Translations under genes and position numbers: made by a program | DNA from: Cellulomonas gilvus ATCC 13127 | GTDB taxonomy: Bacteria > Actinomycetota > Actinomycetes > Actinomycetales > Cellulomonadaceae | NCBI RefSeq assembly: GCF_000218545.1 | Contig: NC_015671.1 | Span: 1,674,001 to 1,738,000, forward strand | DNA: 64,000 nucleotides | Direction of reading: 5' to 3' | The notes under the pieces: generated by a model | The model's input: only the letters and a program-made list of their open reading frames with translations | What the model was told of the DNA's origin: nothing | Database searches by the model: none | Shown: positions 25,062 to 33,479 of the stretch, piece after piece | Numbering within the stretch: the stretch's first letter is position 1 | Layout: each line of letters starts with the position of its first letter

Positions 25062-25558
25062 GCGCGCAGCCGTCGCGGTACCTGTCCACGTACCTCGACG
25101 ACCACCTCTCGGGTGCGACGGTCGCGCTCAACCGCGTGCGTCGGTCCTCGCGGACGTTCGCCGGGACGCCCGCGGGTGACGTGCTCGCGCCGATCGCCGA
25201 GCAGCTCGAGGACGAGCGGGAGTTCCTGGTCGCCACGGCCGAGCGCCTCGGGGTGCACGTGAGCCGGTACAAGCTCGCGGGGGCGTGGGTGGCCGAGCGC
25301 GTCGGCCGGCTCAAGCCCAACGGGCACGTGCGCGGACCGTCCCCGCTGAGCGCGCTGCTCGAGGTCGAGCTGCTGCGGGGCGGCGTCACCGCGAAGGCCA
25401 GCCTGTGGGACGCGCTCGACGAGCTCGCCGACGCGGGTGTCGAGGGGATCGACCGGACCCGCGTGGCCGTGTTCCGCCGCCAGGCCGACGAGCAGGTCGC
25501 CTCGCTCACCGCGTTGGCCGCGCGTCTGCGCCGGCCGGTCCTGGGCGGGCGCGACTGA
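25058..25558 (+). CDS. Small all-helical protein coupled to the dehydrogenase, unknown
   Basis: Protein of 166 residues that is predicted to be entirely alpha-helical. It opens SAQPSRYLSTYLDDHLSGAT and continues with long amphipathic helices, such as AEQLEDEREFLVATAERLGV. No catalytic motif, signal peptide or membrane segment is seen. The pattern of spaced Glu/Asp on helices recalls ferritin-like four-helix bundles, but I cannot place metal ligands. GTG 25058 overlaps the dehydrogenase stop as GTGA, which implies a linked function such as stability or redox partnering. Confidence 0.75.
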   Translation: MSAQPSRYLSTYLDDHLSGATVALNRVRRSSRTFAGTPAGDVLAPIAEQLEDEREFLVATAERLGVHVSRYKLAGAWVAERVGRLKPNGHVRGPSPLSALLEVELLRGGVTAKASLWDALDELADAGVEGIDRTRVAVFRRQADEQVASLTALAARLRRPVLGGRD

Positions 25559-25571
25559 CGCCCGTCGAGAG

Positions 25572-26453
25572 TCAGTGCACCTGGAGCTCGAGCAGGGACG
25601 CGGGGAGCGCGTCGACCAGCTCACGCGCCAGGAAGCCGACCGGGCCGACCCCCGCCGCGAGACGGTCGCCCGCGGCGCCGTGCAGCGCGACGCCCCAGCA
25701 GGTGGCGCGGGGCAGGTCGGTGCCGCCCGCGAGCAGGCCCGCGACGGCCCCCGCGAGCACGTCGCCGCTGCCGGACGTGCCGAGCCCGGAGTGGCCGCTC
25801 GCGGACGACCAGAGCTCGCCCGCGGGGGTCGCCACGACGCCCGACAGCGCGACGACGGCGCCGTAGCGCTCGGCGATCGCGCGCGCCGCGTCGTGCGGTG
25901 GACGGTCGGCGTCGTCCAGGAGCCGCTGCGCCTCCTGCGTGTTGGGCGTCAGCACCAGACGACCCGCGAGCCGGTCGTGCACGTCATCGAGGTCGGGCAG
26001 CACACCGAGCGCGAACGCGTCGAGCAGCACCGGGGTGCCGTCCTCGAGCAGCGCGCACACGTCCTCGAGCACGGCCCGGGTGCCCGCCGCGTCGTCGAGG
26101 CCGGGTCCGACGACGACCGCCGCGGCACGGGCCACCTCGTCGCCCACCACGTCACGCGGCGCGCGCAGCACCGCGCCGGCGGGACCCTCGGGCAGGCCCA
26201 GGACGCCCGCCTCGGGCGTCGCGACCGCGAGCGTGGGTGCGACCGACTCCGCGACCGCGAGCGTCAGCCGACCCGCTCCGACGCGCAGCGCCGCGAGACC
26301 GGCGAGCAGGGCCGCACCCGGCGTCCGGCGCGCTCCGCCGATCACCAGGACGCCACCCCGGTCGTCCTTGTCACCCGTGCGGTCGGGCAGCGCCCAGGTC
26401 CGCAGGAGCGCGGGTGTGATCGCCACCCCCGGGCGGGCCGCGTCAGCGTCCAC
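25572..26453 (-). CDS. nnrD: ADP/ATP-dependent NAD(P)H-hydrate dehydratase
   Basis: Protein of 293 residues equal to the C-terminal (CARKD-type) half of YjeF-like repair enzymes. It should dehydrate S-NAD(P)HX back to NAD(P)H at the expense of a nucleotide. Ribokinase-like signatures are present: GGVLVIGGARRTPGAALLA, VVVGPGLDD, LTPNTQEAQRLL and the anion hole GLGTSGSGDVLAGAVAGLLA. The epimerase half (NnrE) is not fused here and not adjacent. The 3' end almost touches the helical protein gene on the other strand. The upstream phosphatase gene is on the same strand and overlaps it by 11 bases. Confidence 0.92.
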   Translation of the reverse strand: MDADAARPGVAITPALLRTWALPDRTGDKDDRGGVLVIGGARRTPGAALLAGLAALRVGAGRLTLAVAESVAPTLAVATPEAGVLGLPEGPAGAVLRAPRDVVGDEVARAAAVVVGPGLDDAAGTRAVLEDVCALLEDGTPVLLDAFALGVLPDLDDVHDRLAGRLVLTPNTQEAQRLLDDADRPPHDAARAIAERYGAVVALSGVVATPAGELWSSASGHSGLGTSGSGDVLAGAVAGLLAGGTDLPRATCWGVALHGAAGDRLAAGVGPVGFLARELVDALPASLLELQVH

Positions 26454-27183
26454 GGGCGTCCGTCCCCTCGTGCTCGGTGACCGGCGCGTCGAGCGCGGCG
26501 AGGTGCCGCACGTCGTCGAACGCGGCGGTGCGCCACGCGCCGTCGGCGTGCTCCAGGACGCTCACCGACGCGTTCCGCACGCCGCGTGCACCCACCAGGT
26601 CGAACAGCTCGTCCTCGGTCAGCTCCTCGAGCACGTAGCGCAGCAGCGCGACGGGCGCGTCGTGCGTCACGACGAGCACGCGTTCGCCGTCGTGCCGGGC
26701 ACCGAGGTCGACGAGGAGCGAGCGCAGCCGCAGCGCCACGTCGGCCCAGGACTCGCCGCCCGGCGGGCGGTGGTACAGCTTGCCGAGGTGCGCGCGCCGC
26801 GCGGCCTCGTCGGGCAGCAGCCGGGCGACCCCGCGCGCGGTCAGACGGTCGGTGATGCCGAGCTCGCGGTCCCGCAGCCGCTCGTCGAGCCGGAGCCGCA
26901 GGTCCAGCCCCGCCGCGGCGAGCGCGGTGGTGGCCGTCTGGCGCGCCCGCAGGTACGGCGAGCACCAGACCGCGTGCGGCCGGTCGTGCTCCGGGAGCGC
27001 GCGCCACCACGTGCCGAGCGCGCGTGCCTGCTCCTGCCCTCGGTCGGACAGCGGGGTGTCGGCGTCGCGCGTCTCCAGCTCGAGGCGTTCGGCCCCGGAC
27101 TCGGCGGCGGCCGCGGCCGCGAGGTTGCCCACGCTCTCGCCGTGCCGGACGAGCACGAGCGCGGCGGGCGCCGGGACCGTCAC
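26443..27183 (-). CDS. Histidine phosphatase superfamily protein
   Basis: Phosphoglycerate-mutase-like phosphatase of 246 residues. The catalytic motif LVLVRHGESVGN near the N-terminus supplies the phospho-accepting His. WCSPYLRARQTA and VLVVTHDAPVALLRY supply the second Arg and His of the active site. The substrate is unknown. The GTG start at 27183 overlaps the stop of the epimerase gene upstream (GTGA), so the two are co-translated. Its own 3' end overlaps nnrD, giving a compact three-gene run. Confidence 0.9.
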   Translation of the reverse strand: MTVPAPAALVLVRHGESVGNLAAAAAAESGAERLELETRDADTPLSDRGQEQARALGTWWRALPEHDRPHAVWCSPYLRARQTATTALAAAGLDLRLRLDERLRDRELGITDRLTARGVARLLPDEAARRAHLGKLYHRPPGGESWADVALRLRSLLVDLGARHDGERVLVVTHDAPVALLRYVLEELTEDELFDLVGARGVRNASVSVLEHADGAWRTAAFDDVRHLAALDAPVTEHEGTDARGR

Positions 27184-28235
27184 GGTGCGACCACCGGCGT
27201 GACCGGACCGCCGAGCACGCGGCGGCGCGGGTGCAGGGGCCGGCTCCCCGTCCCGGCACCCTCGGCCAGCCCGTCCACGACGTCGGCGAGCGACTGCCGC
27301 GCGGTGCGGGTGGCGCGCCAGCCGAGCTCGCGCACCCGTGTCGTGTCGAGCAGGGGCGCGCCCAGCGCCATGTCGAGCCACCCGGGTCCGACGACCGCGA
27401 GGCGTGCTTCCCAGGCGGCCAGGAGCGCGGTGCGCAGCGGCGTGACGGGCAGCTCGAGCACCCGGCGTGCCCTCAGCACCTCGGCGACGTCGCGCGCGTG
27501 CAGCACGTCGTCGGCCGCGACGTTGAACGCGCCCTCCGCGCGCTGCAGCGCGATGCGGACGTACGCGTCCGCGAGGTCGTCGGCGTGGACGGCCTGCAGC
27601 CGCAGCCCCGCGGGCCAGGGCAGCACGGGCAGCGGCCCGCCGAGCGCGCGCTTGGGCACCAGCGGACCGAGGAACAGCCGGCCGACCTCGGCACCCGCGT
27701 CGCGCTGGAACACCAGTGCCGAGCGCACGCGCGCGACCGCGAGCCCGCGTGCGACCGCGGCGTCGAGCAGCTCCTCGACCGCGGCCTTGTCGGTGCTGTA
27801 GCTCGACGACGCGAGCCCGGTGGCGGGCCAGTGCTCGGCACGGGGCACGTCGTCGTGCGCCGCCGCATACGCGCCGACCGAGGACGCGACGACGACGTGC
27901 GGCACGCCCGCGCGATCGACCGCCCGGAGCACCGCCTCGGTCCCGGCGACGTTGGTGGAGCGCAGCGCATCGCGGTCGTGACTCGGCTGGATGGCCCACG
28001 CCAGGTGGACCACGGCGTCCATGCCGTCGAACGCGCGCGCCAGCCGGTCCTCGGCGTCGGGTGCGCCCACGTCGCACGCGACCCATCGGCGCACCGTGTC
28101 GTAGGGCGCGGGGACGCGGGCGCGCGGCACGCGCCGAGCGACGCCGACGACCTCCCCGACGGTGCCCTGCGTGGCCAGGCGACGCAGCACGGCCGTGCCC
28201 ACGTTGCCCGTGCAGCCGGTCACGGCGATCTTCAT
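27180..28235 (-). CDS. NAD-dependent epimerase/dehydratase (extended SDR)
   Basis: Protein of 351 residues with the extended-SDR nucleotide motif VTGCTGNVG at the N-terminus. A VASSVGAYAA serine region is followed by the YSTDKAA catalytic Tyr-x3-Lys. VFQRDAGAEVG and a DDLADAYVRIAL segment follow, as in NAD-dependent sugar epimerases and related enzymes. The substrate cannot be inferred. ATG 28235 sits behind GGGAGGA. It heads the small operon with the phosphatase and nnrD. Confidence 0.88.
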   Translation of the reverse strand: MKIAVTGCTGNVGTAVLRRLATQGTVGEVVGVARRVPRARVPAPYDTVRRWVACDVGAPDAEDRLARAFDGMDAVVHLAWAIQPSHDRDALRSTNVAGTEAVLRAVDRAGVPHVVVASSVGAYAAAHDDVPRAEHWPATGLASSSYSTDKAAVEELLDAAVARGLAVARVRSALVFQRDAGAEVGRLFLGPLVPKRALGGPLPVLPWPAGLRLQAVHADDLADAYVRIALQRAEGAFNVAADDVLHARDVAEVLRARRVLELPVTPLRTALLAAWEARLAVVGPGWLDMALGAPLLDTTRVRELGWRATRTARQSLADVVDGLAEGAGTGSRPLHPRRRVLGGPVTPVVAP

Positions 28236-28321
28236 GAGCAGTCCTCCCGGTGGTCCTCGCCCATGGTCGGCGCGGGTGGGGCGCGGCGCATCCCGGGGAC
28301 CGGCCCACGCGCCGGCGTGGC

Positions 28322-29047
28322 TCAGCCGAGCAGTGCGCGCAACGTGCGTGCGTTGCGCACCGCGTGACCCTCGCCGTCGTTGTTGAAGTACGCCACCACG
28401 TCGTGCCCGCCCTCGTCCCACTCGCGGATGCGGTCGGCCCACCAGCGCAGGTCGTCGTCGCTGTACGAGCCCGCATACAGGTGGTGGTGGTCGGGCCCGT
28501 GCAGCCGCACGTACACCAGGCGGGCCGTGGCCCGCAGGACGCACGGGATCCCCGCGCCGCTGACCACGACGTACGCCGCACCGTGCCGCGCGAGCAGGTC
28601 GAAGACCTCGTCGGTCTGCCACGACGGGTGGCGCAGCTCGACCGCGACCTGCACCCACGCGGGCATGCCGGCCAGGAACCAGTCGAGGCGTGCGTCGTCG
28701 CGCTCGTGGTCCGGGCGCAGCTGCACCAGGAGCGGGCCCCGGCGGTCGCCCAGCTCGTGCAGGCCGCGCGTCACGCGCTCGGTCCACGTCTCGGGCTCGA
28801 GCAGGCGGCGCGCGTGCGTCAGGCCGCGCGGCGCCTTGACGGTCATGATGAACCCGGGCGGGAGCCGGGCGCGCCAGGACGCGAACGCCGCGTCGCGCGG
28901 CCACCGGTAGAAGCTCGCGTTGAGCTCGACGGTGTCGAGCTCGGCCACGTACCGCTCGAGCCTGCGGGCGGCCGGCAGGCCCGGGGGGTAGAGCACGTCC
29001 GTCCAGTGGTCGTACGACCACCCGGACGTCCCGATCCTGATGCTCAC
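28322..29047 (-). CDS. DUF72 family protein (YecE-like)
   Basis: Protein of 241 residues with the DUF72 TIM-barrel pattern: IGTSGWSYDHW at the N-terminus, ELNASFYRWP, VKAPRGLTHARRL, LVQLRPDHE, VELRHPSW and YVRLHGPD, ending in VVAYFNNDGEGHAV. The biochemical role of the family is not settled. The start ATG is at 29047, and the gene is separated from the epimerase by 86 bases, so it is probably expressed on its own. Confidence 0.93.
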   Translation of the reverse strand: MSIRIGTSGWSYDHWTDVLYPPGLPAARRLERYVAELDTVELNASFYRWPRDAAFASWRARLPPGFIMTVKAPRGLTHARRLLEPETWTERVTRGLHELGDRRGPLLVQLRPDHERDDARLDWFLAGMPAWVQVAVELRHPSWQTDEVFDLLARHGAAYVVVSGAGIPCVLRATARLVYVRLHGPDHHHLYAGSYSDDDLRWWADRIREWDEGGHDVVAYFNNDGEGHAVRNARTLRALLG

Positions 29048-29083
29048 GCGGCGGCTCCCGGACGACGACGGGTCGCGGCGACG

Positions 29084-29479
29084 CTACCCGCGCTCGTCGT
29101 CCTCGGCAGTCCGGGCGATCACCATCGGCGTGAGCCCGTCCGGCACCGGTGCGCGGCCCGGGCCGCCCGCCTGCAGCCACTCCTCGAGCAGCCCGGTGGC
29201 GGGGTCGCCGGCCAGACGCTCGAACCACACCGGTCGCGCGCCCGCGTGGCGCGCCGCGCGGGTCGGGCGCGCGACCACCACGTCGCCGCGCTCGCACTCG
29301 TCGAGGCACTCGACGAAGGTCAGGCGCGCGGCACCGCGTGCGGCCACCTCCCGGAGCCGGCCGGCCTGACCTCCCGGGCAGTCGTCGGTGTCGCCGAGCG
29401 TCTCGCCCGCGCACAGCGAGCACGCGGTGAGCCCCGGCACCGAGGTCCCCGCCGGTCGGGGCGTCTGGTGGTCTGGCAC
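29084..29479 (-). CDS. Thioredoxin-like [2Fe-2S] ferredoxin-type protein
   Basis: Protein of 131 residues. It has Cys-rich motifs TACSLCAG, DDCPGG and FVECLDECERGDVVVARP. The ECLDEC spacing (CxxxC) and the upstream cysteines match the thioredoxin-fold ferredoxins that bind a [2Fe-2S] cluster. Five cysteines are present, one more than needed. The redox partner is unknown. The GTG start at 29479 has no strong ribosome site. It is divergent from the response-regulator gene, with about 100 bases between them. Confidence 0.7.
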   Translation of the reverse strand: MPDHQTPRPAGTSVPGLTACSLCAGETLGDTDDCPGGQAGRLREVAARGAARLTFVECLDECERGDVVVARPTRAARHAGARPVWFERLAGDPATGLLEEWLQAGGPGRAPVPDGLTPMVIARTAEDDERG

Positions 29480-29579
29480 CCGCGCACCTTACGTGCCGCG
29501 CGACGATCCTCCCGCGTCGCCCCGTCAAGATTCGATGAAGGAGGCGGGCGGTCGGCGCCCCACCCAGCAAGATGGCCCC

Positions 29580-30299
29580 GTGACACCCACCACCGGCGCC
29601 CCCCGCAGACGTGCCGTCGTCGTCGACGACGAGGCCGCCCTGGCCGACCTGGTCGCCGGGTACCTCGAGCGGGACGGCTTCGAGGTCACGGTCTGCCATG
29701 AGGGCGGCGAGGCGGTGGAGGTCGTGCGCCGCGTCGACCCTGACCTGGTGGTGCTGGACCTGAACCTGCCCGGCCTCGACGGCGTCGAGGTGTGCCGACG
29801 CGTGCGCACGTTCTCCGACTGCTACGTGGTCATGCTGACGGCGCGCGCCGAGGAGGTGGACACGCTGATCGGCCTGTCGGTGGGGGCGGACGACTACCTG
29901 ACGAAGCCGTTCAGCCCGCGCGAGCTCGTCGCGCGCGTCGCCGCGCTCCTGCGACGACCCCGGCGCGGGCCGGCCGCTGCTGACGCACCCGAGCCGGCGC
30001 TGCACGTGGGTGACCTGCGCATCGACGTCGCCGCACGCGAGGTCCGTCGCGCGGGCGGCCTGATCGCGCTCACGCGCACCGAGTTCGACGTGCTCGCGGC
30101 ACTCGCAGCGCGCCCGGGCCGCGTGGTCACGCGCCGAGCGCTCATCGACACGGTCTGGGGTCCGGGCTGGGTGGGGGACGAGCACCTCGTCGACGTGCAC
30201 GTGCTGCACGTGCGCCAGAAGCTCGGCGACACGGCCGAGGCGCAGCGCTACGTGCGTACCGTGCGCGGCGTCGGCTACCGGATCGGCCCGGGCGCATGA
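29580..30299 (+). CDS. OmpR/PhoB-type response regulator
   Basis: Protein of 239 residues. The receiver domain has the acidic pair in VVVDDEAAL, the phospho-acceptor Asp60 in VVLDLNLPG, a Thr in MLTARAE and a Lys in TKPFSP. The C-terminal winged helix ends VRTVRGVGYRIG, typical of OmpR-type DNA binding. GTG 29580 is chosen by alignment with the usual receiver start. The stop overlaps the sensor kinase ATG by 4 bases, forming a two-component pair. The target genes are not evident; the membrane protein at 31453 is the nearest candidate. Confidence 0.95.
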   Translation: MTPTTGAPRRRAVVVDDEAALADLVAGYLERDGFEVTVCHEGGEAVEVVRRVDPDLVVLDLNLPGLDGVEVCRRVRTFSDCYVVMLTARAEEVDTLIGLSVGADDYLTKPFSPRELVARVAALLRRPRRGPAAADAPEPALHVGDLRIDVAAREVRRAGGLIALTRTEFDVLAALAARPGRVVTRRALIDTVWGPGWVGDEHLVDVHVLHVRQKLGDTAEAQRYVRTVRGVGYRIGPGA

Positions 30300-31429
30300 C
30301 GGCACCCGCGTCCGGCCCGCCGCCCCGGTCGGCGCCGGCCGGGGTCGCCCGTGGGCTGGGTGCCCGCCTGCTCACCGCCCTCGTGGTGGTGCTCGTGGCG
30401 GGCGGCGCGACCGCGTGGCTGGTCGCCGCGGCCGTCGGGCCGGGCCTGTTCCACACGCACATGGTCAGCGCCGGGCTGGGTGACCACGACGCCGCGGTCC
30501 TGCACGCCGAACGCGCGTTCCGCGAGGCGAGCACGGTGGCCCTCGCGGTGGCCCTCGGCGCCGCCGCGGTCGCATCCGTGGCCGTGAGCCTGGTCCTGAC
30601 ACGGCGCATCGGCCGGTCTCTCGCCGCGGTGTCCGCCGCGACCGCACGGCTGGCTGCGGGGCGGTACGACGAACGCGTGCCCGCGTCCGCGCTCGGCGCC
30701 GAGTTCGACGAGCTCGCGGCCTCGGTCAACGCGCTCGCCGCACGACTGCAGGACGCCGAGCGCCTGCGCGCGCGCCTGCTGGCCGATGTCGCGCACGAGC
30801 TCCGGACGCCCGTCGCGACGCTCACGGGCTATCTCGAGGCGGTCGAGGACGGTGTGCGCCCGCTCGACGCGTCGACGATCGCGGTGCTGCGCGACCAGGC
30901 TGTGCGCCTGACGCGCCTCGCACAGGACCTCGCGGACGTCACGCACGCCGAGGGCGGGGACCTGGTGCTCGACCGGGCCCCGGTCGCACCCGTCGACCTG
31001 CTCCGCGCCGCGGGCGCGGCGCACGAGCCCGTCCCGGGGGGCCCGGCGCTCGTCGTCGACGCGGCACCCGGCCTGCCACGCGTCCGCGTGGACCGCACGC
31101 GCATGGCCCAGGTGCTCGACAACCTCGTCGCCAACGCGGTGCGGCACACGCCGCCCGAGGGGACGGTGACGCTCACCGCGACCCGCACGGGCACGGGTGT
31201 GCAGCTGAGCGTCACCGACACCGGCGAGGGCATCGCCGCCGAGGACCTGCCCCACGTCTTCGAACGCTTCTACCGCGCGGGCACGGCACGGGACCGCACG
31301 CACGGCGGCGCGGGCATCGGGCTGGCGATCAGCCGGGCGCTCACCGAGGCGCACGGGGGCACGCTCACCGCGACGAGCGCCGGGCCCGGAGCGGGCGCCA
31401 CGTTCACCGTGACGCTCCCGGTCGACTGA
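30296..31429 (+). CDS. Sensor histidine kinase
   Basis: Membrane kinase of 377 residues. One helix lies at about residues 25-48 and a second at 82-102, with a short ~35-residue extracytoplasmic loop between them. HAMP follows, then a HisKA domain with LADVAHELRTPVATL (His167). The ATPase domain has NLVANAVRHTPPEG, VTDTGEGIAAEDLPHVFERF and GGAGIGLAISRALTEAHGG. The small sensory loop suggests that it senses a membrane or envelope signal. It is co-translated with the response regulator. Confidence 0.95.
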   Translation: MTAPASGPPPRSAPAGVARGLGARLLTALVVVLVAGGATAWLVAAAVGPGLFHTHMVSAGLGDHDAAVLHAERAFREASTVALAVALGAAAVASVAVSLVLTRRIGRSLAAVSAATARLAAGRYDERVPASALGAEFDELAASVNALAARLQDAERLRARLLADVAHELRTPVATLTGYLEAVEDGVRPLDASTIAVLRDQAVRLTRLAQDLADVTHAEGGDLVLDRAPVAPVDLLRAAGAAHEPVPGGPALVVDAAPGLPRVRVDRTRMAQVLDNLVANAVRHTPPEGTVTLTATRTGTGVQLSVTDTGEGIAAEDLPHVFERFYRAGTARDRTHGGAGIGLAISRALTEAHGGTLTATSAGPGAGATFTVTLPVD

Positions 31430-31457
31430 GCCACGGGGCGGGTGCGCCCGGCTCAGT
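31425..31457. terminator. Bidirectional terminator between the kinase and membrane-protein genes
   Basis: ACTGAGCC pairs with GGCTCAGT around a GC-rich loop. The arms include the stop codons of both convergent genes. Confidence 0.8.
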
Positions 31458-32121
31458 GGGTCATGCCCTCCATCGTCGTGCCGTCGTCCATGACGTGGCT
31501 CGGGTCCCACCCCGTGACCCCGGGGTCGACCATGCCCGCGATCATCGCGACGTGCGCGACCACCAGGAACACGCCGACCAGCGTGGCGTGCACGCGCAGC
31601 CGGTGCTCGGGGGTCCAGCCCGCGCCCACCACGCGCGTCTCGAGCAGGCTCAGCCCCGCGAGCGGCACGACGCCCAGCAGGTAGAAGCCGACCGCCACGA
31701 CGTCGACCCACCCGCGCCACGCGCCCGAGGTGGTCAGCGGCACGACCGCGTGCCGGGTCAGGTACACCACGATGCCCACGAACCAGAACCCTCCGACCAG
31801 GCCCGCGTACCGGTTGAGCGCCGCGACGGCCGGGTGGACCGTCCGGCGGAACAGGATCGCGAGCTCGGTGACGGCGACGGTCTCCGCGAGGATCACGGGC
31901 ACCGCCATGAACAGCAGCAGGTTCCACGGCTGGTTCGCCGCGAGCAGGCCCATGTAGTGCGTCGAGCCCATGTCCGGACCTGCGGGCCAGGCGGGCAGCA
32001 GCAGCGCGACGACGACCACGGCGAACGCGGCCACGCCGACGAGGGCGACGCGCAGCGCAGGGGGGACCGAGGACCGCTCGTGATCGGACGTGCGCAGGGG
32101 CGTGGGGGCGAGGTCGACCAC
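31453..32121 (-). CDS. Multi-pass membrane protein, unknown (DUF6803-like)
   Basis: Protein of 222 residues with about five to six predicted membrane helices. The region between the first and second helices carries PDMGSTHYMGLLAANQPWN, and later helices include LFRRTVHPAVAALNRYAGLV and VHATLVGVFLVVAHVAMIAG. The C-terminus is Met/His-rich (SHVMDDGTTMEGMTH), which could bind metal. I have seen this layout in actinobacterial proteins of unknown function next to two-component systems; the DUF number is from memory. GTG 32121 follows GAAGGAGCC. The gene converges on the sensor kinase. Confidence 0.7.
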   Translation of the reverse strand: MVDLAPTPLRTSDHERSSVPPALRVALVGVAAFAVVVVALLLPAWPAGPDMGSTHYMGLLAANQPWNLLLFMAVPVILAETVAVTELAILFRRTVHPAVAALNRYAGLVGGFWFVGIVVYLTRHAVVPLTTSGAWRGWVDVVAVGFYLLGVVPLAGLSLLETRVVGAGWTPEHRLRVHATLVGVFLVVAHVAMIAGMVDPGVTGWDPSHVMDDGTTMEGMTH

Positions 32122-32322
32122 GGAGGGCTCCTTCGGGCGGGTGCGGGGCGTGTCTGGCGACCCCACCCTCCTCCGGCGCCCCGGACGAGGTCCGACTGAC
32201 GGACGATGAAGAACCGATGAAGCCCGCGCCCGACGAGCCACCCGGCGAGCCGCACCGGGACCTGGGTCCCGGTGGGCGCCCCTCCACCTGAGACCGCGCC
32301 GGGCGTGCCGCACGCCGCCGGA

Positions 32323-32335
32323 TACCGTGGGCCGG
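32323..32335 (+). promoter_or_regulatory. Leaderless-type promoter of pabB
   Basis: TACCGT at 32323-32328 ends 6 bases before GTG 32335. This decides the start codon over upstream in-frame GTG 32305. Confidence 0.5.
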
Positions 32336-33441
32336 TGCCCGCACCGACCGGACACGCCCGCTTCGCCGGCGTGCTGCTCCACGACGTCGTCGAGTGCGTC
32401 GACGTGCGTGCGACGCCCGAGCGCCTGCGCACGCCGGGGTGGTGGGCGCTCGTGGGGGAGTTCGAGGGCGACGTGCGGGCGTGGCGCTTCGCGTCGGCGG
32501 ACGAGTGCGCGGACGCCGAGCCCGAGGGTGCGGCGGACACCCCCGCCTGGCACGGCCCGCGCGCCGACGACTGGACGTCGTCGCTGGACCGGGCGGCGTA
32601 CACCGCGGCCGTGCAGCGCGTGCGTGAGCACGTGCGGGAGGGCGACGTCTACCAGGCCAACCTCTGCCGCGTGCTGTCTGCGCCGCTCGCCGGCTCGCGC
32701 GGGGGCGAGCCGGACGCAGCCGCGCTCGCGCGGCGCCTGGCGTCCGGCAACCCGGCACCGTACGCGGGCCACGTGCACGTCCCGGCCGGGGCGCCCGTGC
32801 CCGCCGCGGGCGGGCCGGACCCGTCGGTGTGGGTGGTCAGCGCGTCGCCCGAGCTGTTCCTGGACCTCGCCGACGGCGTCCTGACGTCGGCGCCCATCAA
32901 GGGCACGGCGGCCACGCCCGCCGGACTGACGCCGAAGGACACGGCGGAGAACGTCATGATCACGGACCTGGTCCGCAACGACCTGCAGCGCGTGAGCGAC
33001 CCGGGTTCGGTCGAGGTGACCCAGCTGCTGGGGCTCGAGCACCACCCGGGGCTGGTGCATCTCGTGTCCACCGTCACCGGTGCGCTCGCACCCGCGGTCC
33101 GTGCAGCGCCGGACCTGTGGGGGCGGCTGCTGGCCGCGACGTACCCGCCGGGGTCGGTCTCGGGCGCGCCCAAGTCCGCGGCGCTGCGGGTCGTCGCCGA
33201 GCTCGAACCCGTGCCACGGGGGCCGTACTGCGGGCTGGTCGGCTGGCTGCACAACGGGCAGGACGGCGCCGTGCGCGCGCGCCTCGCGGTCGGCATCCGC
33301 ACGTTCTGGTGGACGCCGCAGGAGGGCGGTGTGCTGCGCTTCGGGACGGGCGCCGGCATCACGTGGGGCAGCGACCCCGAGGCGGAGTGGGCCGAGACCG
33401 AGCTCAAGGCCGCGCGGCTGATCGGCCTCGCGTCGCGCTGA
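32335..33441 (+). CDS. pabB: Aminodeoxychorismate synthase component I
   Basis: Chorismate-using enzyme of 368 residues. DVYQANLCRVL, the PIKGTA motif that forms the covalent intermediate in this branch, MITDLVRNDLQRV and PPGSVSGAPK are all present. It should convert chorismate and ammonia to aminodeoxychorismate in folate synthesis. The next gene is an aminodeoxychorismate-lyase-like enzyme, which supports this over an anthranilate synthase role. The protein lacks the long N-terminal domain of some homologues. No glutamine amidotransferase partner (PabA) is present in the window. Confidence 0.9.
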   Translation: MPAPTGHARFAGVLLHDVVECVDVRATPERLRTPGWWALVGEFEGDVRAWRFASADECADAEPEGAADTPAWHGPRADDWTSSLDRAAYTAAVQRVREHVREGDVYQANLCRVLSAPLAGSRGGEPDAAALARRLASGNPAPYAGHVHVPAGAPVPAAGGPDPSVWVVSASPELFLDLADGVLTSAPIKGTAATPAGLTPKDTAENVMITDLVRNDLQRVSDPGSVEVTQLLGLEHHPGLVHLVSTVTGALAPAVRAAPDLWGRLLAATYPPGSVSGAPKSAALRVVAELEPVPRGPYCGLVGWLHNGQDGAVRARLAVGIRTFWWTPQEGGVLRFGTGAGITWGSDPEAEWAETELKAARLIGLASR

Positions 33442-33479
33442 CCTCCGCCCGCGCCGGACGCGCGTGCCAGACTGCCGCC

